Below are positions 16,142-25,605 of a stretch of 64,000 nt of DNA, in pieces. The position numbers were made by a program, and so were the translations under genes. The DNA comes from Poindextera sp035604135. Lineage in GTDB: Bacteria > Pseudomonadota > Alphaproteobacteria > Caulobacterales > Caulobacteraceae. The first letter of the stretch is position 1. Every line of letters begins with the position of its first letter. The stretch lies in NCBI GenBank assembly GCA_035604135.1, contig DATNJB010000038.1, positions 8,380-72,379 on the forward strand, read 5' to 3'. Under the pieces are notes generated by a model that was not told where the DNA came from, made no database searches, and saw nothing but the letters and a program-made list of their open reading frames with translations.

Positions 16142-16987
16142 CTAGACGGCGACGCGCGCCACAGACAGTGGCAATCCTGCAACATCGACCCGCATGCGGA
16201 AGATCGTGGCGCAGTTCTCCTTCGGCCCGCCGTCCGAACCGGTGACCACGTAGAGGTCGCGTAGATCGCCGCCAAAGCAGAGGCTGGTCACCATCGGCAG
16301 CGGAACCTTCAGATCGGTCCGGTGCGAGCCGTCCGCATTGAAGACCGCGACCCGGCCGCCGCGGGCGTCGGCCACCCAGACCGACCCGTCCTCAGCCACC
16401 TTCAGCCCATCAGGCGTGCCCTGGCCAAGCGAGGCGAACATGCGCCACGGCCCGATCGCACCGTCGGCCGCCACGTCATAGACGCGCACGCCCGGCGCGC
16501 GGCTATCCGAGTGATAGAGCCGGCGCCCGTCGGGCGAGAAGCCGAGGCCGTTGGTCAGCATGACGCCGTCGGAAAGGGTCTCGACCGAGCCGTCGAGATT
16601 GATGCGATGCAGATGACCAGGCTTTGGCGCATCGCCGCCGAACACGCGAAAGGCCAGCGATCCGACGTAGATGCGTCCCTGCGCGTCGGTGGTGAGATCG
16701 TTGAAGCCGATCGCATCCGGCGAGGCCTGGCCCGGCGTCAGCAGCACCTTGCCCTCGGCGCCTGAGAGCGGCGCGTAGCTCACATCGCGCCCACTGACCA
16801 CGATCCCGCCGCTCGCGTGCCGCGCCATGCCGCCCACGCCGCGTCGGCGCGGGATCACCTCGGAGATGCTGTCGTCCAGCCCAAGCCGGTAGACGCCGCC
16901 GTTCACCACGTCGCTGAAATAGAGCCCCTGGTCCGGATCCCAGACCGGCCCCTCGATCAGCCCATAGCCCGTTGCGACTTGGTGCAT
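16142..16987 (-). CDS. SMP-30/gluconolactonase family lactonase
   Basis: This 281-residue beta-propeller protein has the SMP-30 marks: LIEGPVWDPDQGLYFSDV with the metal-binding Glu, an interior FNDLTTDAQGRIYVGS with the metal-binding Asn, and LGFSPDGRRLYHSDS with the catalytic-site Asp. The family hydrolyses sugar or other lactones using a divalent metal. It likely sits in the cytoplasm, as no signal peptide is seen. ATG 16987 begins MHQVATGYGLIEGPVW; an upstream extension of about 80 codons is arginine-rich and overlaps the SulP gene, so I reject it. It follows the SulP gene by 94 bp on the same strand. Confidence 0.9.
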   Translation of the reverse strand: MHQVATGYGLIEGPVWDPDQGLYFSDVVNGGVYRLGLDDSISEVIPRRRGVGGMARHASGGIVVSGRDVSYAPLSGAEGKVLLTPGQASPDAIGFNDLTTDAQGRIYVGSLAFRVFGGDAPKPGHLHRINLDGSVETLSDGVMLTNGLGFSPDGRRLYHSDSRAPGVRVYDVAADGAIGPWRMFASLGQGTPDGLKVAEDGSVWVADARGGRVAVFNADGSHRTDLKVPLPMVTSLCFGGDLRDLYVVTGSDGGPKENCATIFRMRVDVAGLPLSVARVAV

Positions 16988-17081
16988 CCCCTGGCCCTTC
17001 GCTCTTGCGCTTTGCCCAGACGCATCTAGCGGCCAGAGGCCACGTCCTCGCAAGCCGCGATCGAGCAATCGGCCGGCCAGG

Positions 17082-18803
17082 TCAGGTCTGCGGCACGGCC
17101 CTGGCGTCCGGCGCGAGCGCGCGGACGGCCTCTTCGACGCTTGGGAAGATGTGATCGTCGCCGATAAGGTCGCGCAAGCCCAGCCGCCTGAGCGCGTGGT
17201 GGGCGTCGACCGCTTCGAGCCGGGCAACGGCGAAGGTCGCGCCGGCGGCGCGGCAATGTTCGACCACGGCCTTGAACGCCTGCGCGGCGGTGTAGTCGAT
17301 GCCGATGATGCCCGTCGCCTCGAGCACGAGCAGCTTCAGCGGCGCGGCCGCGTGGTCGAGGTGGTCGAACATCACGCGCCGGAAGGTGTCGGCGTTGATG
17401 AAGGTGAGCGGGGCCTGGAAGCCGATAACGCTGACGCCCTCCAACGTCTCGCCCTTGTGCGTCGGGGTGGTCGGCCACCAGACCGTCGAGCCGGGCACGC
17501 GGTGCAGCTCGTAGGAGCGCGGCTGCACGCTCGACCACATCCCGTAGAGCAGGGAAAGGCCGATGCCGACGGCGGCGCCGCTCTGGATCGGGAGAATGAC
17601 AATGGCGCCGGTGGTTGCGACGATCAGCAGGAACTCCGTCGGGCTGGTCGCGAGGACCCTGCGCATCTCCCCAACGCGAACGATTCGCGCGGCGACGAAC
17701 AGCAGGACTCCGCTCAGCGCGGCGCGCGGCACGTTGGTCAACAGCCCGGCGCCGAACAGCAAGAGAAGCACAACGACCGCGACGGCGACGAGGCCGGCGA
17801 TCTGCGAGCGGCCGCCGCTTTCGGCGACGACCCCCGTCCGCGGCGGGCTGGCGTCGACCGGGAAGCCTCCGAACATCCCGGCCGCGATGTTCGCGACGCC
17901 GAGGCCGACGTAGTCGCCGTTGATGTCCGGCGGCTCGTGCGGATCGGAGGGAAAAGCGCGCGATGTGGCGCCGGTCTGCACCATGACCACCAACGCGATC
18001 AGCAGTGCAAGCGGCGCAAGCGCCAGTATCTGCTCCGGCGTCAGCGTCGGCGCGCCGAGCGGGGGCAGGCCCGCCGGGATTCTGCCCAGGACGGCGACGC
18101 CATGCGCCTCCAGACCGAGCGCCTGCGCCGCCAGCGTCGCAAGCACCATGCCGATGAGTGGTCCGGGAATGCGCGGGCTGATCAGATGTGCGACCGTCGT
18201 CAGCGCCGCGACGCCGCCGGCGATGGCGAGCGCGGCCAGACTGGCGCGGGGGGCGGCAATGACGAGGCCGGCGATTTGATCCGGCAAGCTTCCGCCCACC
18301 GCAGGCACGCCCATGGCCGCCGGGGCCTGAGAAGCGACGATGTGCACGGCGATTCCGGCGAGGAAGCCGGTGGTGACCGGTGTCGAGAGCAGGTCGGCGA
18401 TCCAGCCCATGCGCGCGATGCCGGCGGCCAGCACGAACACGCCGACCAAGAGCGCTAGCGCCGCGGCGTCGGCCAGGTAGGCGCCCGATCCGCCGGCCGC
18501 GAGCAGCATGAGCCCGCCGGCGAAGATCGGCGCGATGGTGGAGTCCGCGCCCACGGACATGAAGCGGTTGGCGCCGAAGACCAGGAAGACAGCCGCCGCC
18601 GCGATGAAGGCGAAGAACCCGGCCTGCGGCGGCAGACCGCCCAGCCGGGCCGTCGCCATCTGTTCGGGAATGACGATGGCGGCCAGCGTCAGCCCGGCGA
18701 TCAGATCGGCGCCGATAAAGGACGTCCGATAGCCGGCGAGAGAGCGGAAGACCGGCAACGCAAAGGCTCGGTTCGGCGCGGCCATGCTCCGGCTATCCGA
18801 CAA
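17082..18803 (-). CDS. SulP-family anion transporter with C-terminal STAS domain
   Basis: The 573-residue protein is a SulP (SLC26-like) transporter. It has the N-terminal signature PVFRSLAGYRTSFIGADLIAG, then LAAIVIPEQMATARLGGLPP. About a dozen membrane segments reach to near residue 410, and a cytoplasmic STAS domain follows (VSVIGFQAPLTFINADTF, then LVLEATGIIGIDYTAAQAF). Substrates in the family include sulphate, bicarbonate and dicarboxylates; no choice can be made here. TTG 18803 has GGGAGG five bases upstream; ATG 18785 (MAAPNRAF) is an alternative with a poorly spaced site. Confidence 0.92.
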   Translation of the reverse strand: MSDSRSMAAPNRAFALPVFRSLAGYRTSFIGADLIAGLTLAAIVIPEQMATARLGGLPPQAGFFAFIAAAAVFLVFGANRFMSVGADSTIAPIFAGGLMLLAAGGSGAYLADAAALALLVGVFVLAAGIARMGWIADLLSTPVTTGFLAGIAVHIVASQAPAAMGVPAVGGSLPDQIAGLVIAAPRASLAALAIAGGVAALTTVAHLISPRIPGPLIGMVLATLAAQALGLEAHGVAVLGRIPAGLPPLGAPTLTPEQILALAPLALLIALVVMVQTGATSRAFPSDPHEPPDINGDYVGLGVANIAAGMFGGFPVDASPPRTGVVAESGGRSQIAGLVAVAVVVLLLLFGAGLLTNVPRAALSGVLLFVAARIVRVGEMRRVLATSPTEFLLIVATTGAIVILPIQSGAAVGIGLSLLYGMWSSVQPRSYELHRVPGSTVWWPTTPTHKGETLEGVSVIGFQAPLTFINADTFRRVMFDHLDHAAAPLKLLVLEATGIIGIDYTAAQAFKAVVEHCRAAGATFAVARLEAVDAHHALRRLGLRDLIGDDHIFPSVEEAVRALAPDARAVPQT

Positions 18804-18898
18804 TCGCGCCTCCCGGCTTTCGTCCGAGACCGCACAATAGAGACAGCGCTCTCCGCTGTCACAAAACTGTCGCGCGGCAGCCCTAGCGGCCGGCGCCC

Positions 18899-21304
18899 TT
18901 AGCTGGCCCCGAAGTGGTAGCGCAGTTCGACGCCGAACGAGGCCGGCTCGGCGAACTGCTCTGCCTCGACGCCCACAACGGTCAGGAGGTCGTTGTTGAT
19001 CACCACGTGGCGGTTGTCGGTGACGTTGTTGCCATAGATGGCGATGTCGACCGGGCTGCCGCCGACAGCGCGCCAGTCGATGCGCAAGTCGAGGTTGGTG
19101 AAGCCGGGAAGGAGTCCGGGATTGAGCAGGTTCGAAGACAGCGCCGAGCGGCCATAGATGTTGGCCACGAACTCCGGCGAGCCGAGGCGGTCGCCCAGGG
19201 TTGGCTGGTAGTCGATGGTCACCCCGCCGGTTGTCTGCGCGATCCCGGAAATAGCCTGACCGGCCAGGCTGATCGGCGGGCCGGCCGGGGAGTCGACGAG
19301 GAACTGATCATAGGTCCCGGTCGCGTAGCCATAGAAGCCGCTGACGCGCAGTTCCTTGAACGGCACGATGGTGGCCTCGAACTCGCCGCCTTTCAGCGTC
19401 GCCCGGTTCTGCGTCCCGGTCACGGGGTCGCGATTGATGATGATCTCCTCCGGCTGGCCGGTCGGCCCGATGGTGACCACCTGGTTTTGGATGTCGCTGT
19501 AGCTTCCGTCGTAGATCGCTAGGTTCGTGCGCACGGGCACCCCGGCCACGTTCCAGTCGGCCTTGAGGCCGCCTTCGACGTCCGTGACGGTCTCGGGTGC
19601 GTACTCGACGAAGGCTGGGTCGAGCGAACCGAAGTTGAAGCCGCCCGACTTGTACCCACGGCGGCTCGCCACATAGAGCAGGATGTTTGGCGTCGCCTGC
19701 CAGTTGAGGCTGACGTTGTAGTTGTAGTTGCTGAACTCGGTCGACAGGTGCTCGACGCACGTCGCCGGGTTGAGACCGGGGAAGCCCGCGAGCGCACAGC
19801 TCGGAACGAACGGCGGCATGCCTGGCTGGAAGCGGCTCTGGGTAAAGCCCTTGTCGTCCCACGTGTAGCGGTAGCCGCCGGTGATGCTGACGCCGCGCAG
19901 CCAGTCCGAGAGGTCGAGCGTGGCCTGCCCGAACAGGGCTTTGGACGTGTTCGGCTCGTTCAGCGTGAAGTGCTGGGGACTGAGCGGGTTGCCCGGGAAG
20001 GTCGCTTCGTCGAAGCGCGGGGTGTTCTCGTTCTGCGTGAAGTTGTCGTAGTAGCCGCCGACGATCCAGTTCAGCCGGTCGCCGAACGCTTTGCCCAGCA
20101 CCTGCAACTCGTCGGAGTAGTTGCGGTTGTTCTGGAAGTCGTTCTCGTCGAGCAGGCCCGCGCCCGTGCCGGTGAGGTCGAAGGCGATGTGGTAGCGGGC
20201 GTCGTCGGCGTGGGCGATGTTCCTGATCGTCACCGGCCCCCAGTGAATCGTCGCGATGTCGGTGACTGCATCGAAGTCGACGTCAAAGGGCGACTGGAAA
20301 TTGTTCACCGTGTGGTCGCGGCCGAGCGTCTGTTGCTGGGCCAGGAGCGCGTTCAGGTCCTTGACCGCCCCCCCAAAGCCGAGGTCGATGGGGAATTCAA
20401 AGAAACATTGCGGCGCGGGCGAGGCCGGTGGCGCCGGGAACGGGTTGGGACAGGCCGCGACCGAGGTCAGGATCGGCTCGTTCCCCTGCTCGCGTACCGA
20501 GTAAGCAGTGGCCTGCAGGTAGTTCTCGTAGTTGCTGTTCGGCGTGATCAAGAGCTCGCCGCGCACCGAGTAGTGGTTGCGGTCGTCGTAGTTCGGGCCG
20601 CCGGTGACGCTCTTGACGATCCCGTCGCGCTGTTCGTCATCGGCGGCGATGCGCGCCTGCACCTGGTCGCTGATGGGCAAGTTCACCACGCCGGTGAATT
20701 CGCGGTCGTTGAAGTTGCCGTAGCGAACGTCGAGGTACCCGCCGAACTTGGGGCCAGGACGCATCGGCTCGAACATGACAGCCCCGCCGGTGCTGTTCTT
20801 GCCGAACAGCGTGCCCTGCGGGCCTTTCAGCACCTCGACCGATGCGAGGTCGTAGGTCGAATAGGCGAAATCGCGTGGGTCGAGCGCGACCTGATCGAAA
20901 TAGGAAACGACCGCCGGGTCGGCGACGAGCGCGCCCGACAGGCCGCGGATGGCGAAGACCGGATCGGCCGCGCCACCGAGCGAGCCCGGGTCGACCGCGA
21001 AGGAAGGCGCGTTCTTCGCCAGGTCGGAGATCTGGGTGACGGTGTCCTCGCGCAGCTCGTGCGTGCCAAGGGCGGTGTCGGAGATCGGCACACGCTGCGC
21101 CCGTTCCGGCACGCGCCTAGCCTGCACGATCACCGTCGGCAGCCCGTTTGAGGCCGAACCGGCCGCCTCGGCGGACTGCTCGGCCTGCGGGGCGGCCGTG
21201 GTTTGCGCCGCCGCCGGAACCCCATAGGCTGCGGCCGTGAGCGCGAGGGCCGGCAGCACCAGCGCGCCGACCGATCCGGGTACGAATTTCGGGTCCACAG
21301 TCAC
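18899..21304 (-). CDS. TonB-dependent outer membrane receptor (frame continuous with upstream MlaA-like gene)
   Basis: Read from GTG 21304 this is an 801-residue TonB-dependent receptor. An internal signal-peptide-like stretch (SVGALVLPALALTAAAYGVPAAAQ) comes first. The plug domain follows (PTVIVQARRVPE, DPVFAIRGLSG, VEVLKGPQGTLFGKNSTGGA), then a 22-strand-type beta barrel ending in FGVELRYHFGA, with a terminal beta-strand pattern suited to outer-membrane insertion. It imports siderophores, sugars or other large nutrients with TonB energy; no ligand is clear. There is no stop codon between it and the MlaA-like region upstream, so one open frame of 1082 codons spans 18899-22147. A GGAA-containing purine-rich stretch precedes GTG 21304, so independent initiation is plausible. 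Confidence 0.88.
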   Translation of the reverse strand: MTVDPKFVPGSVGALVLPALALTAAAYGVPAAAQTTAAPQAEQSAEAAGSASNGLPTVIVQARRVPERAQRVPISDTALGTHELREDTVTQISDLAKNAPSFAVDPGSLGGAADPVFAIRGLSGALVADPAVVSYFDQVALDPRDFAYSTYDLASVEVLKGPQGTLFGKNSTGGAVMFEPMRPGPKFGGYLDVRYGNFNDREFTGVVNLPISDQVQARIAADDEQRDGIVKSVTGGPNYDDRNHYSVRGELLITPNSNYENYLQATAYSVREQGNEPILTSVAACPNPFPAPPASPAPQCFFEFPIDLGFGGAVKDLNALLAQQQTLGRDHTVNNFQSPFDVDFDAVTDIATIHWGPVTIRNIAHADDARYHIAFDLTGTGAGLLDENDFQNNRNYSDELQVLGKAFGDRLNWIVGGYYDNFTQNENTPRFDEATFPGNPLSPQHFTLNEPNTSKALFGQATLDLSDWLRGVSITGGYRYTWDDKGFTQSRFQPGMPPFVPSCALAGFPGLNPATCVEHLSTEFSNYNYNVSLNWQATPNILLYVASRRGYKSGGFNFGSLDPAFVEYAPETVTDVEGGLKADWNVAGVPVRTNLAIYDGSYSDIQNQVVTIGPTGQPEEIIINRDPVTGTQNRATLKGGEFEATIVPFKELRVSGFYGYATGTYDQFLVDSPAGPPISLAGQAISGIAQTTGGVTIDYQPTLGDRLGSPEFVANIYGRSALSSNLLNPGLLPGFTNLDLRIDWRAVGGSPVDIAIYGNNVTDNRHVVINNDLLTVVGVEAEQFAEPASFGVELRYHFGAS

Positions 21305-22147
21305 CCCCGTTCCTATTGCGGAGAATCCGCCGGTATCCAGTTGAGCATCAGCCAATCGTCCGTCAACCCACAGATTCGCGCTCGGCTGAGCGGCGGGACT
21401 GGGCTGCGCGGCCGGCGCGCTGTCCTCATCGAACGACGGCAGGACGGGCGCGGCGTCCGCCGGCCGGTCCTCGATCTTCGCCTGCTGGTTCTGCAGGTAG
21501 ACAGAGCGAAGGGTGGCGTAGGGGTCGGTCGCGTCGGCCAGCAGCGCCTGCAGGCCGGCGTCGGCGCTCGCCCGCTGATCGAGTCCCCCAACGACGGTGC
21601 GGGTCAGGAGCACGGTCGTCAGCCGCGAGCCGACCAGCCACTGGAACGGGTCCATCAAGCTGTCGACGCCGTTTCCGATCGCGTCCCGCACGGTGGACGG
21701 ACCGGCCACCGGAATGAACAGGTAGGGGCCGGGCCTGACGCCGGCGCGTCCGAGCGTGAGCGCAAACCCGTTGTCGTGATGCGAAACGCCAAGCTTCTCG
21801 GCCACGTCGAACACGCCGAGCACCCCGTCCGTAGAGTTGATCGCGAAGCGGACGAGAGCTGCTCGGGCCCTCTTGAAACGGCCCTGCAGCAGGTCGTTGG
21901 CCGCCACCACCGGCTCGTGCAGGTTGGTGAGCACATGCTCGATGCCTCGCCGCACCGGCTCGGGCAGGGCGCGCTGATAGGCGAGGGCCGCGGGGCGGAT
22001 GAGCCGGCGGTCGAGCGACTCGTAGATGGCGAAGCCGACGCGGTTCATCCGCTCGTTGGGGTCGTCGTTGCTCGGCGCCGCCTGCGCGGCCGTCGCGACC
22101 AGCACCGAGGCCAAGGCCGGCAGGAGCGCCAGCGATCTGCGCCGCAT
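21305..22147 (-). CDS. MlaA/VacJ-like phospholipid-trafficking protein without lipobox; no stop before the receptor
   Basis: From ATG 22147 the product has a signal peptide (RRRSLALLPALASVLVATAAQA) and then the MlaA core: NDDPNERMNRVGFAIYESLD, the LHEPVVAANDLLQGRFKRA region, RFAINSTDGVLGVFDVAEKLG, PYLFIPVAGPSTVRDAIGNG and PYATLRSVYLQNQQAKIE. MlaA is normally an outer-membrane lipoprotein that extracts mislocalised phospholipid for MlaC. Here no cysteine follows the signal sequence, so it looks unlipidated. After the core, a proline/alanine/glutamine linker (SAPAAQPSPAAQPSAN) leads in frame into the TonB receptor. Whether the stop has been truly lost or is a sequence error is open. It is divergent from the HpnN-like gene by 103 bp. 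Confidence 0.85.
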
Positions 22148-22250
22148 CGTCAGGTCCCGTGCGCCGGGCGCCCCGGCGGAAGCAGCAGGCTCGCAGGATC
22201 GGCGCCGATCTGGCAATAGGTTTAACGGGTGAGGGCCAAGCGGGATTCGC

Positions 22251-24917
22251 ATGACGTCCAGTGAAGACGCCGACGGGCGCGGCCCAACCGTGCTTCGCCG
22301 GCTCCTGACGGAGCTGGCCCAATTCTGGTCGTTGGGCGGGCGACTCGCGAGCTTCAGCGTCCGCCACGCCGGCCTGGTCGTCGTCGCCGGCCTGCTGCTC
22401 GGCCTGGTGTCCGCCTGGTATGCCGCGACCCACTTCGCCATGAGCACCGACACCGACCAGCTCATCTCGCGGACCCTGCCTTGGCGGCTGAACAACGCTG
22501 CGTTCGACAGGGCCTTCCCCTCTCCCGGCCAGATCGTCATCGTCATCGACGCGCAGACGCCGGAGTCGGCCGAGCAGGCCGCCCAGGACATCACCGACAG
22601 CCTGCAAAGCCGGCCCAAGCTGTTCCCGCAAGTGCTCCGTCCCGACGGGGGAAGCTTCTGGCGGCAGAACGGCTTGCTGTTCGAGTCGACCAAGGACGTC
22701 AGCGACCAGATGGCGCAGTTGATTAAGGCCGAGCCGTTCCTGGGCTCGCTCGCCGCCGATCCCAGCCTGCGCGGCGTTGCCTCGACGCTTTCGACGCTGG
22801 CGACCGGCGTGACGAGCGGCTCGGCATCGCTCTCCGACCTGGATCAACCGTCGAATCAGCTCGCGACCTCGCTCGAGGCGCTGGAGGCGGGCAAGCCCGC
22901 CTTCTTCTCCTGGCGCACCCTGGTCAGCGGCGGCAAGGCCAATCGGGACGAGCTGCGCCAACTCATCCTGGTCAACCCCACCCTCGACTTCGGCAAGCTC
23001 GAGCCGGGCTCGGACGCCTCGACCGACATCCGCGCGACCGCGCGCTCGCTGCACCTCGACGCCGCCCACGGCGTGCGGGTGCGGCTGACCGGGCCGGTGC
23101 CGCTCGAGGACGAGGAGTTCGCGACGCTGGCCGACCGGGCGCCGCTCATCGGCTCGATCGCCTTTATCGCTATCCTGACCATGCTCTGGTTCGCGGTGCG
23201 ATCGCCCAAAACCATGGCGGCCATCCTAGCGACGACGGTCGTGGGGCTGGCGACCGCCATGGCCTTCGGTCTCCTCATTTTCGGCCGTTTCAACGTCATC
23301 TCGGTGGCTTTCATTCCGCTGTTCGTCGGCCTCGGCATCGACTTCGGCATCCAGCTCAGCGTCCGCTTCCGCTCCGAGCAGCTCGACGGCAAGCACGTTC
23401 CAGAGGCGTTGACCGCCGCCGGGCACGGCATGGGCCGTTCGCTGATGCTGGCCGCCTCGGCGATCTCCGCTGGCTTCCTAGCCTTCGGTCCGACCGCCTA
23501 CATCGGCATCTCCCAACTCGGCATGATCGCCGGGTTCGGGCTGATCTTCGCGCTGATCCTCAGTCTGTCGCTGCTCCCGGCGCTGCTGCGCCTGCTCAAG
23601 CCCGCGCCGCCAGTGCGCGGGACTGTCCCCGCCCCCCTGCGCCAGCTGGACGGTTTCATGTTGGGCCATCGCAGGCTGGTGGTCGGCACGGGCGCGGCAG
23701 CGGCCCTGTCCTGCGCCTGCCTGCTCCCGCTGCTGCACTTCGACTTCAACCCCATCCATATGCGCAGCCCCAAAGTCGAGTCGGTCGCCACGCTGTTCGA
23801 CCTGATGCGCGATCCCAACGAGTCGCCGAACACGCTCGAGGTGATCGCCCCCTCGCTCGCACAGGCGCAGGTGATCGCCCACCGGGTCGCTGCCGTGCCG
23901 GAGGTTGACAGCGTCCGGACGCTGCAGACCTTCATCCCAAGCGATCAACCGGCCAAGCTCGCCGCCATCAGCGACGCCAACAACCTGCTCGAGCTTACCC
24001 TCGACCCGATCATGACCCAGCCGCCGCCAACGGACGACCAGGTGAAGCTGAGCCTGGCCAAGGCGGCCGCCGACCTGCGCGCCGCCGCCGGGACGACCCA
24101 AAGCCCGGCCGCGACGAACGTGCGTCGTCTGGCCGCTACCTTCGACAAGCTCGCCGGGAGCACACCAGCGCTTCGGGCGCGGGCGAGCGACATGCTGATC
24201 CCGCCTCTGACTACCATGCTCGCCCAGATCCGTGACTCTCTGCAGGCGCAGCCAGTGACGATGGACAATCTGCCTACGGATGTTCGCAGCCGGTGGATGA
24301 CGGCCGACGGACGCGCCCGGGTCTCGATCATCCCGAAGGGCGACTCGAACGACAACAACGTCCTCACCGCATTCATCGGCGCGGTCGAGGCTGTGCAACC
24401 GAACGTCGCCGGCAGCCCGGTCGGGATCCGCGAAGGCGGAAAGACCGTGGTCGGCGCGTTCGTCGAGGCCGGCGTGTTGTCCTTCGTCGCGATCACGTTG
24501 CTCCTGTTCGCGATCCTCAGACGCGTGCGCGACGTGGCGATCACCATGGCCCCGATCGTGCTCACTGGCCTGCTCACGCTCGGTAGCTGCGTGCTGATCG
24601 GCCAGCCGCTCAACTTCGCCAACATCATCGCGCTGCCGCTCCTGTTCGGGATCGGCGTGGCCTTCCACATCTACTTCGTGATGGCCTGGCGCTCGGGTGG
24701 TGAGCACCTGCTCGAGTCGAGCCTGACGCGGGCGGTCTTCTTCAGTGCACTGGCGACGGCAACAGGGTTCGGCAGTCTATGGGCCTCAAGTCATCCGGGT
24801 ACGGCAAGCATGGGCAAGTTGCTGATGATCTCGTTGGTCTGGACGCTGGTCTCGGCGCTCCTGTTCCAGCCGGCGCTGATGGGGCCCCCGCCTCGCCAGC
24901 CCGCGCCAGTGACCTAG
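22251..24917 (+). CDS. hpnN: HpnN-like RND transporter (hopanoid/lipid export, MMPL type)
   Basis: This 888-residue protein has the two-fold RND/MMPL layout: a first membrane helix (HAGLVVVAGLLLGLVSAWYA), a large periplasmic loop, six helices around 300-460 including GLGIDFGIQLSVRF with the family Asp, a second loop, and a last helix bundle with LPLLFGIGVAFHIYFVMAW. It matches the hopanoid-biosynthesis-associated HpnN group, which moves hopanoids toward the outer membrane. The pairing with an HpnM/MlaC-like gene (immediately downstream, opposite strand) and an MlaA-like gene supports a lipid-transport role. No hopanoid synthesis genes are in the window, so the substrate is inferred. Its stop abuts the hpnM stop at 24917/24918. 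Confidence 0.88.
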   Translation: MTSSEDADGRGPTVLRRLLTELAQFWSLGGRLASFSVRHAGLVVVAGLLLGLVSAWYAATHFAMSTDTDQLISRTLPWRLNNAAFDRAFPSPGQIVIVIDAQTPESAEQAAQDITDSLQSRPKLFPQVLRPDGGSFWRQNGLLFESTKDVSDQMAQLIKAEPFLGSLAADPSLRGVASTLSTLATGVTSGSASLSDLDQPSNQLATSLEALEAGKPAFFSWRTLVSGGKANRDELRQLILVNPTLDFGKLEPGSDASTDIRATARSLHLDAAHGVRVRLTGPVPLEDEEFATLADRAPLIGSIAFIAILTMLWFAVRSPKTMAAILATTVVGLATAMAFGLLIFGRFNVISVAFIPLFVGLGIDFGIQLSVRFRSEQLDGKHVPEALTAAGHGMGRSLMLAASAISAGFLAFGPTAYIGISQLGMIAGFGLIFALILSLSLLPALLRLLKPAPPVRGTVPAPLRQLDGFMLGHRRLVVGTGAAAALSCACLLPLLHFDFNPIHMRSPKVESVATLFDLMRDPNESPNTLEVIAPSLAQAQVIAHRVAAVPEVDSVRTLQTFIPSDQPAKLAAISDANNLLELTLDPIMTQPPPTDDQVKLSLAKAAADLRAAAGTTQSPAATNVRRLAATFDKLAGSTPALRARASDMLIPPLTTMLAQIRDSLQAQPVTMDNLPTDVRSRWMTADGRARVSIIPKGDSNDNNVLTAFIGAVEAVQPNVAGSPVGIREGGKTVVGAFVEAGVLSFVAITLLLFAILRRVRDVAITMAPIVLTGLLTLGSCVLIGQPLNFANIIALPLLFGIGVAFHIYFVMAWRSGGEHLLESSLTRAVFFSALATATGFGSLWASSHPGTASMGKLLMISLVWTLVSALLFQPALMGPPPRQPAPVT

Positions 24918-25529
24918 TCAGCGCATCAGCTTGTCGGCCTGCGCGTCGATGTGCGCCTCTAGCGCCTTGGCGCCGCCCGAGGTCAGCGTCGATGCGAAAT
25001 CGGAACGCTTCGTCGTCAGCTCGCTGATCGAGTTGTTGTAGAAGACGTCGATCACCTTCCAGACGCCGCCGTCCTCTCGCATGCGGTAGAGGACGTTCGC
25101 CGGGTCGCCGTGATTGGGTATAATGCGGCATTGCACGAGCTTGTCGGGCCCGCGCGTGTCGACGTTCGGCTGCACCTCGAAGCGGGTCGAATCGGAATCG
25201 AAGTTGTGCGCGTAGCTGGCGACGACGAGGCGGCCAAACGCCTCGACCAGGGCGGCGTGGTCGGCGTCCGACATGGTCGCCCAGCTCGGTCCGACGGCGA
25301 ACCTGGTCATGACGGGGATGTCGAACACCGCCTCGACGGTCGGCGCCAGCACGCGCGCCCGGCCCTTGACCCCCAACGACGCGCCGCCGCGCATCGCTGT
25401 CGAGAGCGCACTATCGAAACGCTCGATCTGCGTCGCGGCGGGATCGGCCGCGGCATGGGCCACCCCGCCGACGCACGCCAGAGCCCCGGCAACCGCGACA
25501 GCGCCCAAGAGGCGAGCAAGAAAGGCCAT
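24918..25529 (-). CDS. hpnM: HpnM/MlaC (Ttg2D)-like periplasmic lipid-binding protein
   Basis: The 203-residue protein has a signal peptide (FLARLLGAVAVAGALACVGGVAHA) and the MlaC/Ttg2D fold pattern: VEAVFDIPVMTRFAVGPSWATMS, then FGRLVVASYAHNFD, and VWKVIDVFYNNSISELTTKRSDF. MlaC carries lipid across the periplasm; the HpnM branch accompanies HpnN in hopanoid producers. The convergent neighbour is HpnN, which supports that naming over a generic MlaC. The gene lies 76 bp downstream of rsgA on the same strand, but its functional partners are the lipid genes. Confidence 0.85.
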   Translation of the reverse strand: MAFLARLLGAVAVAGALACVGGVAHAAADPAATQIERFDSALSTAMRGGASLGVKGRARVLAPTVEAVFDIPVMTRFAVGPSWATMSDADHAALVEAFGRLVVASYAHNFDSDSTRFEVQPNVDTRGPDKLVQCRIIPNHGDPANVLYRMREDGGVWKVIDVFYNNSISELTTKRSDFASTLTSGGAKALEAHIDAQADKLMR

Positions 25530-25605
25530 GAGCTTGAACCTCGGCGCGAAAGTCGGCGCCTAACATAGCGAGCCGGACGCGCGCGTCGACCTCGACGGCG
25601 TCGAC

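Noticed and set aside
16988..17227. Upstream extension of the SMP-30 gene
   Set aside because: It overlaps the SulP gene and is arginine-rich; the conserved N-terminus begins at 16987.
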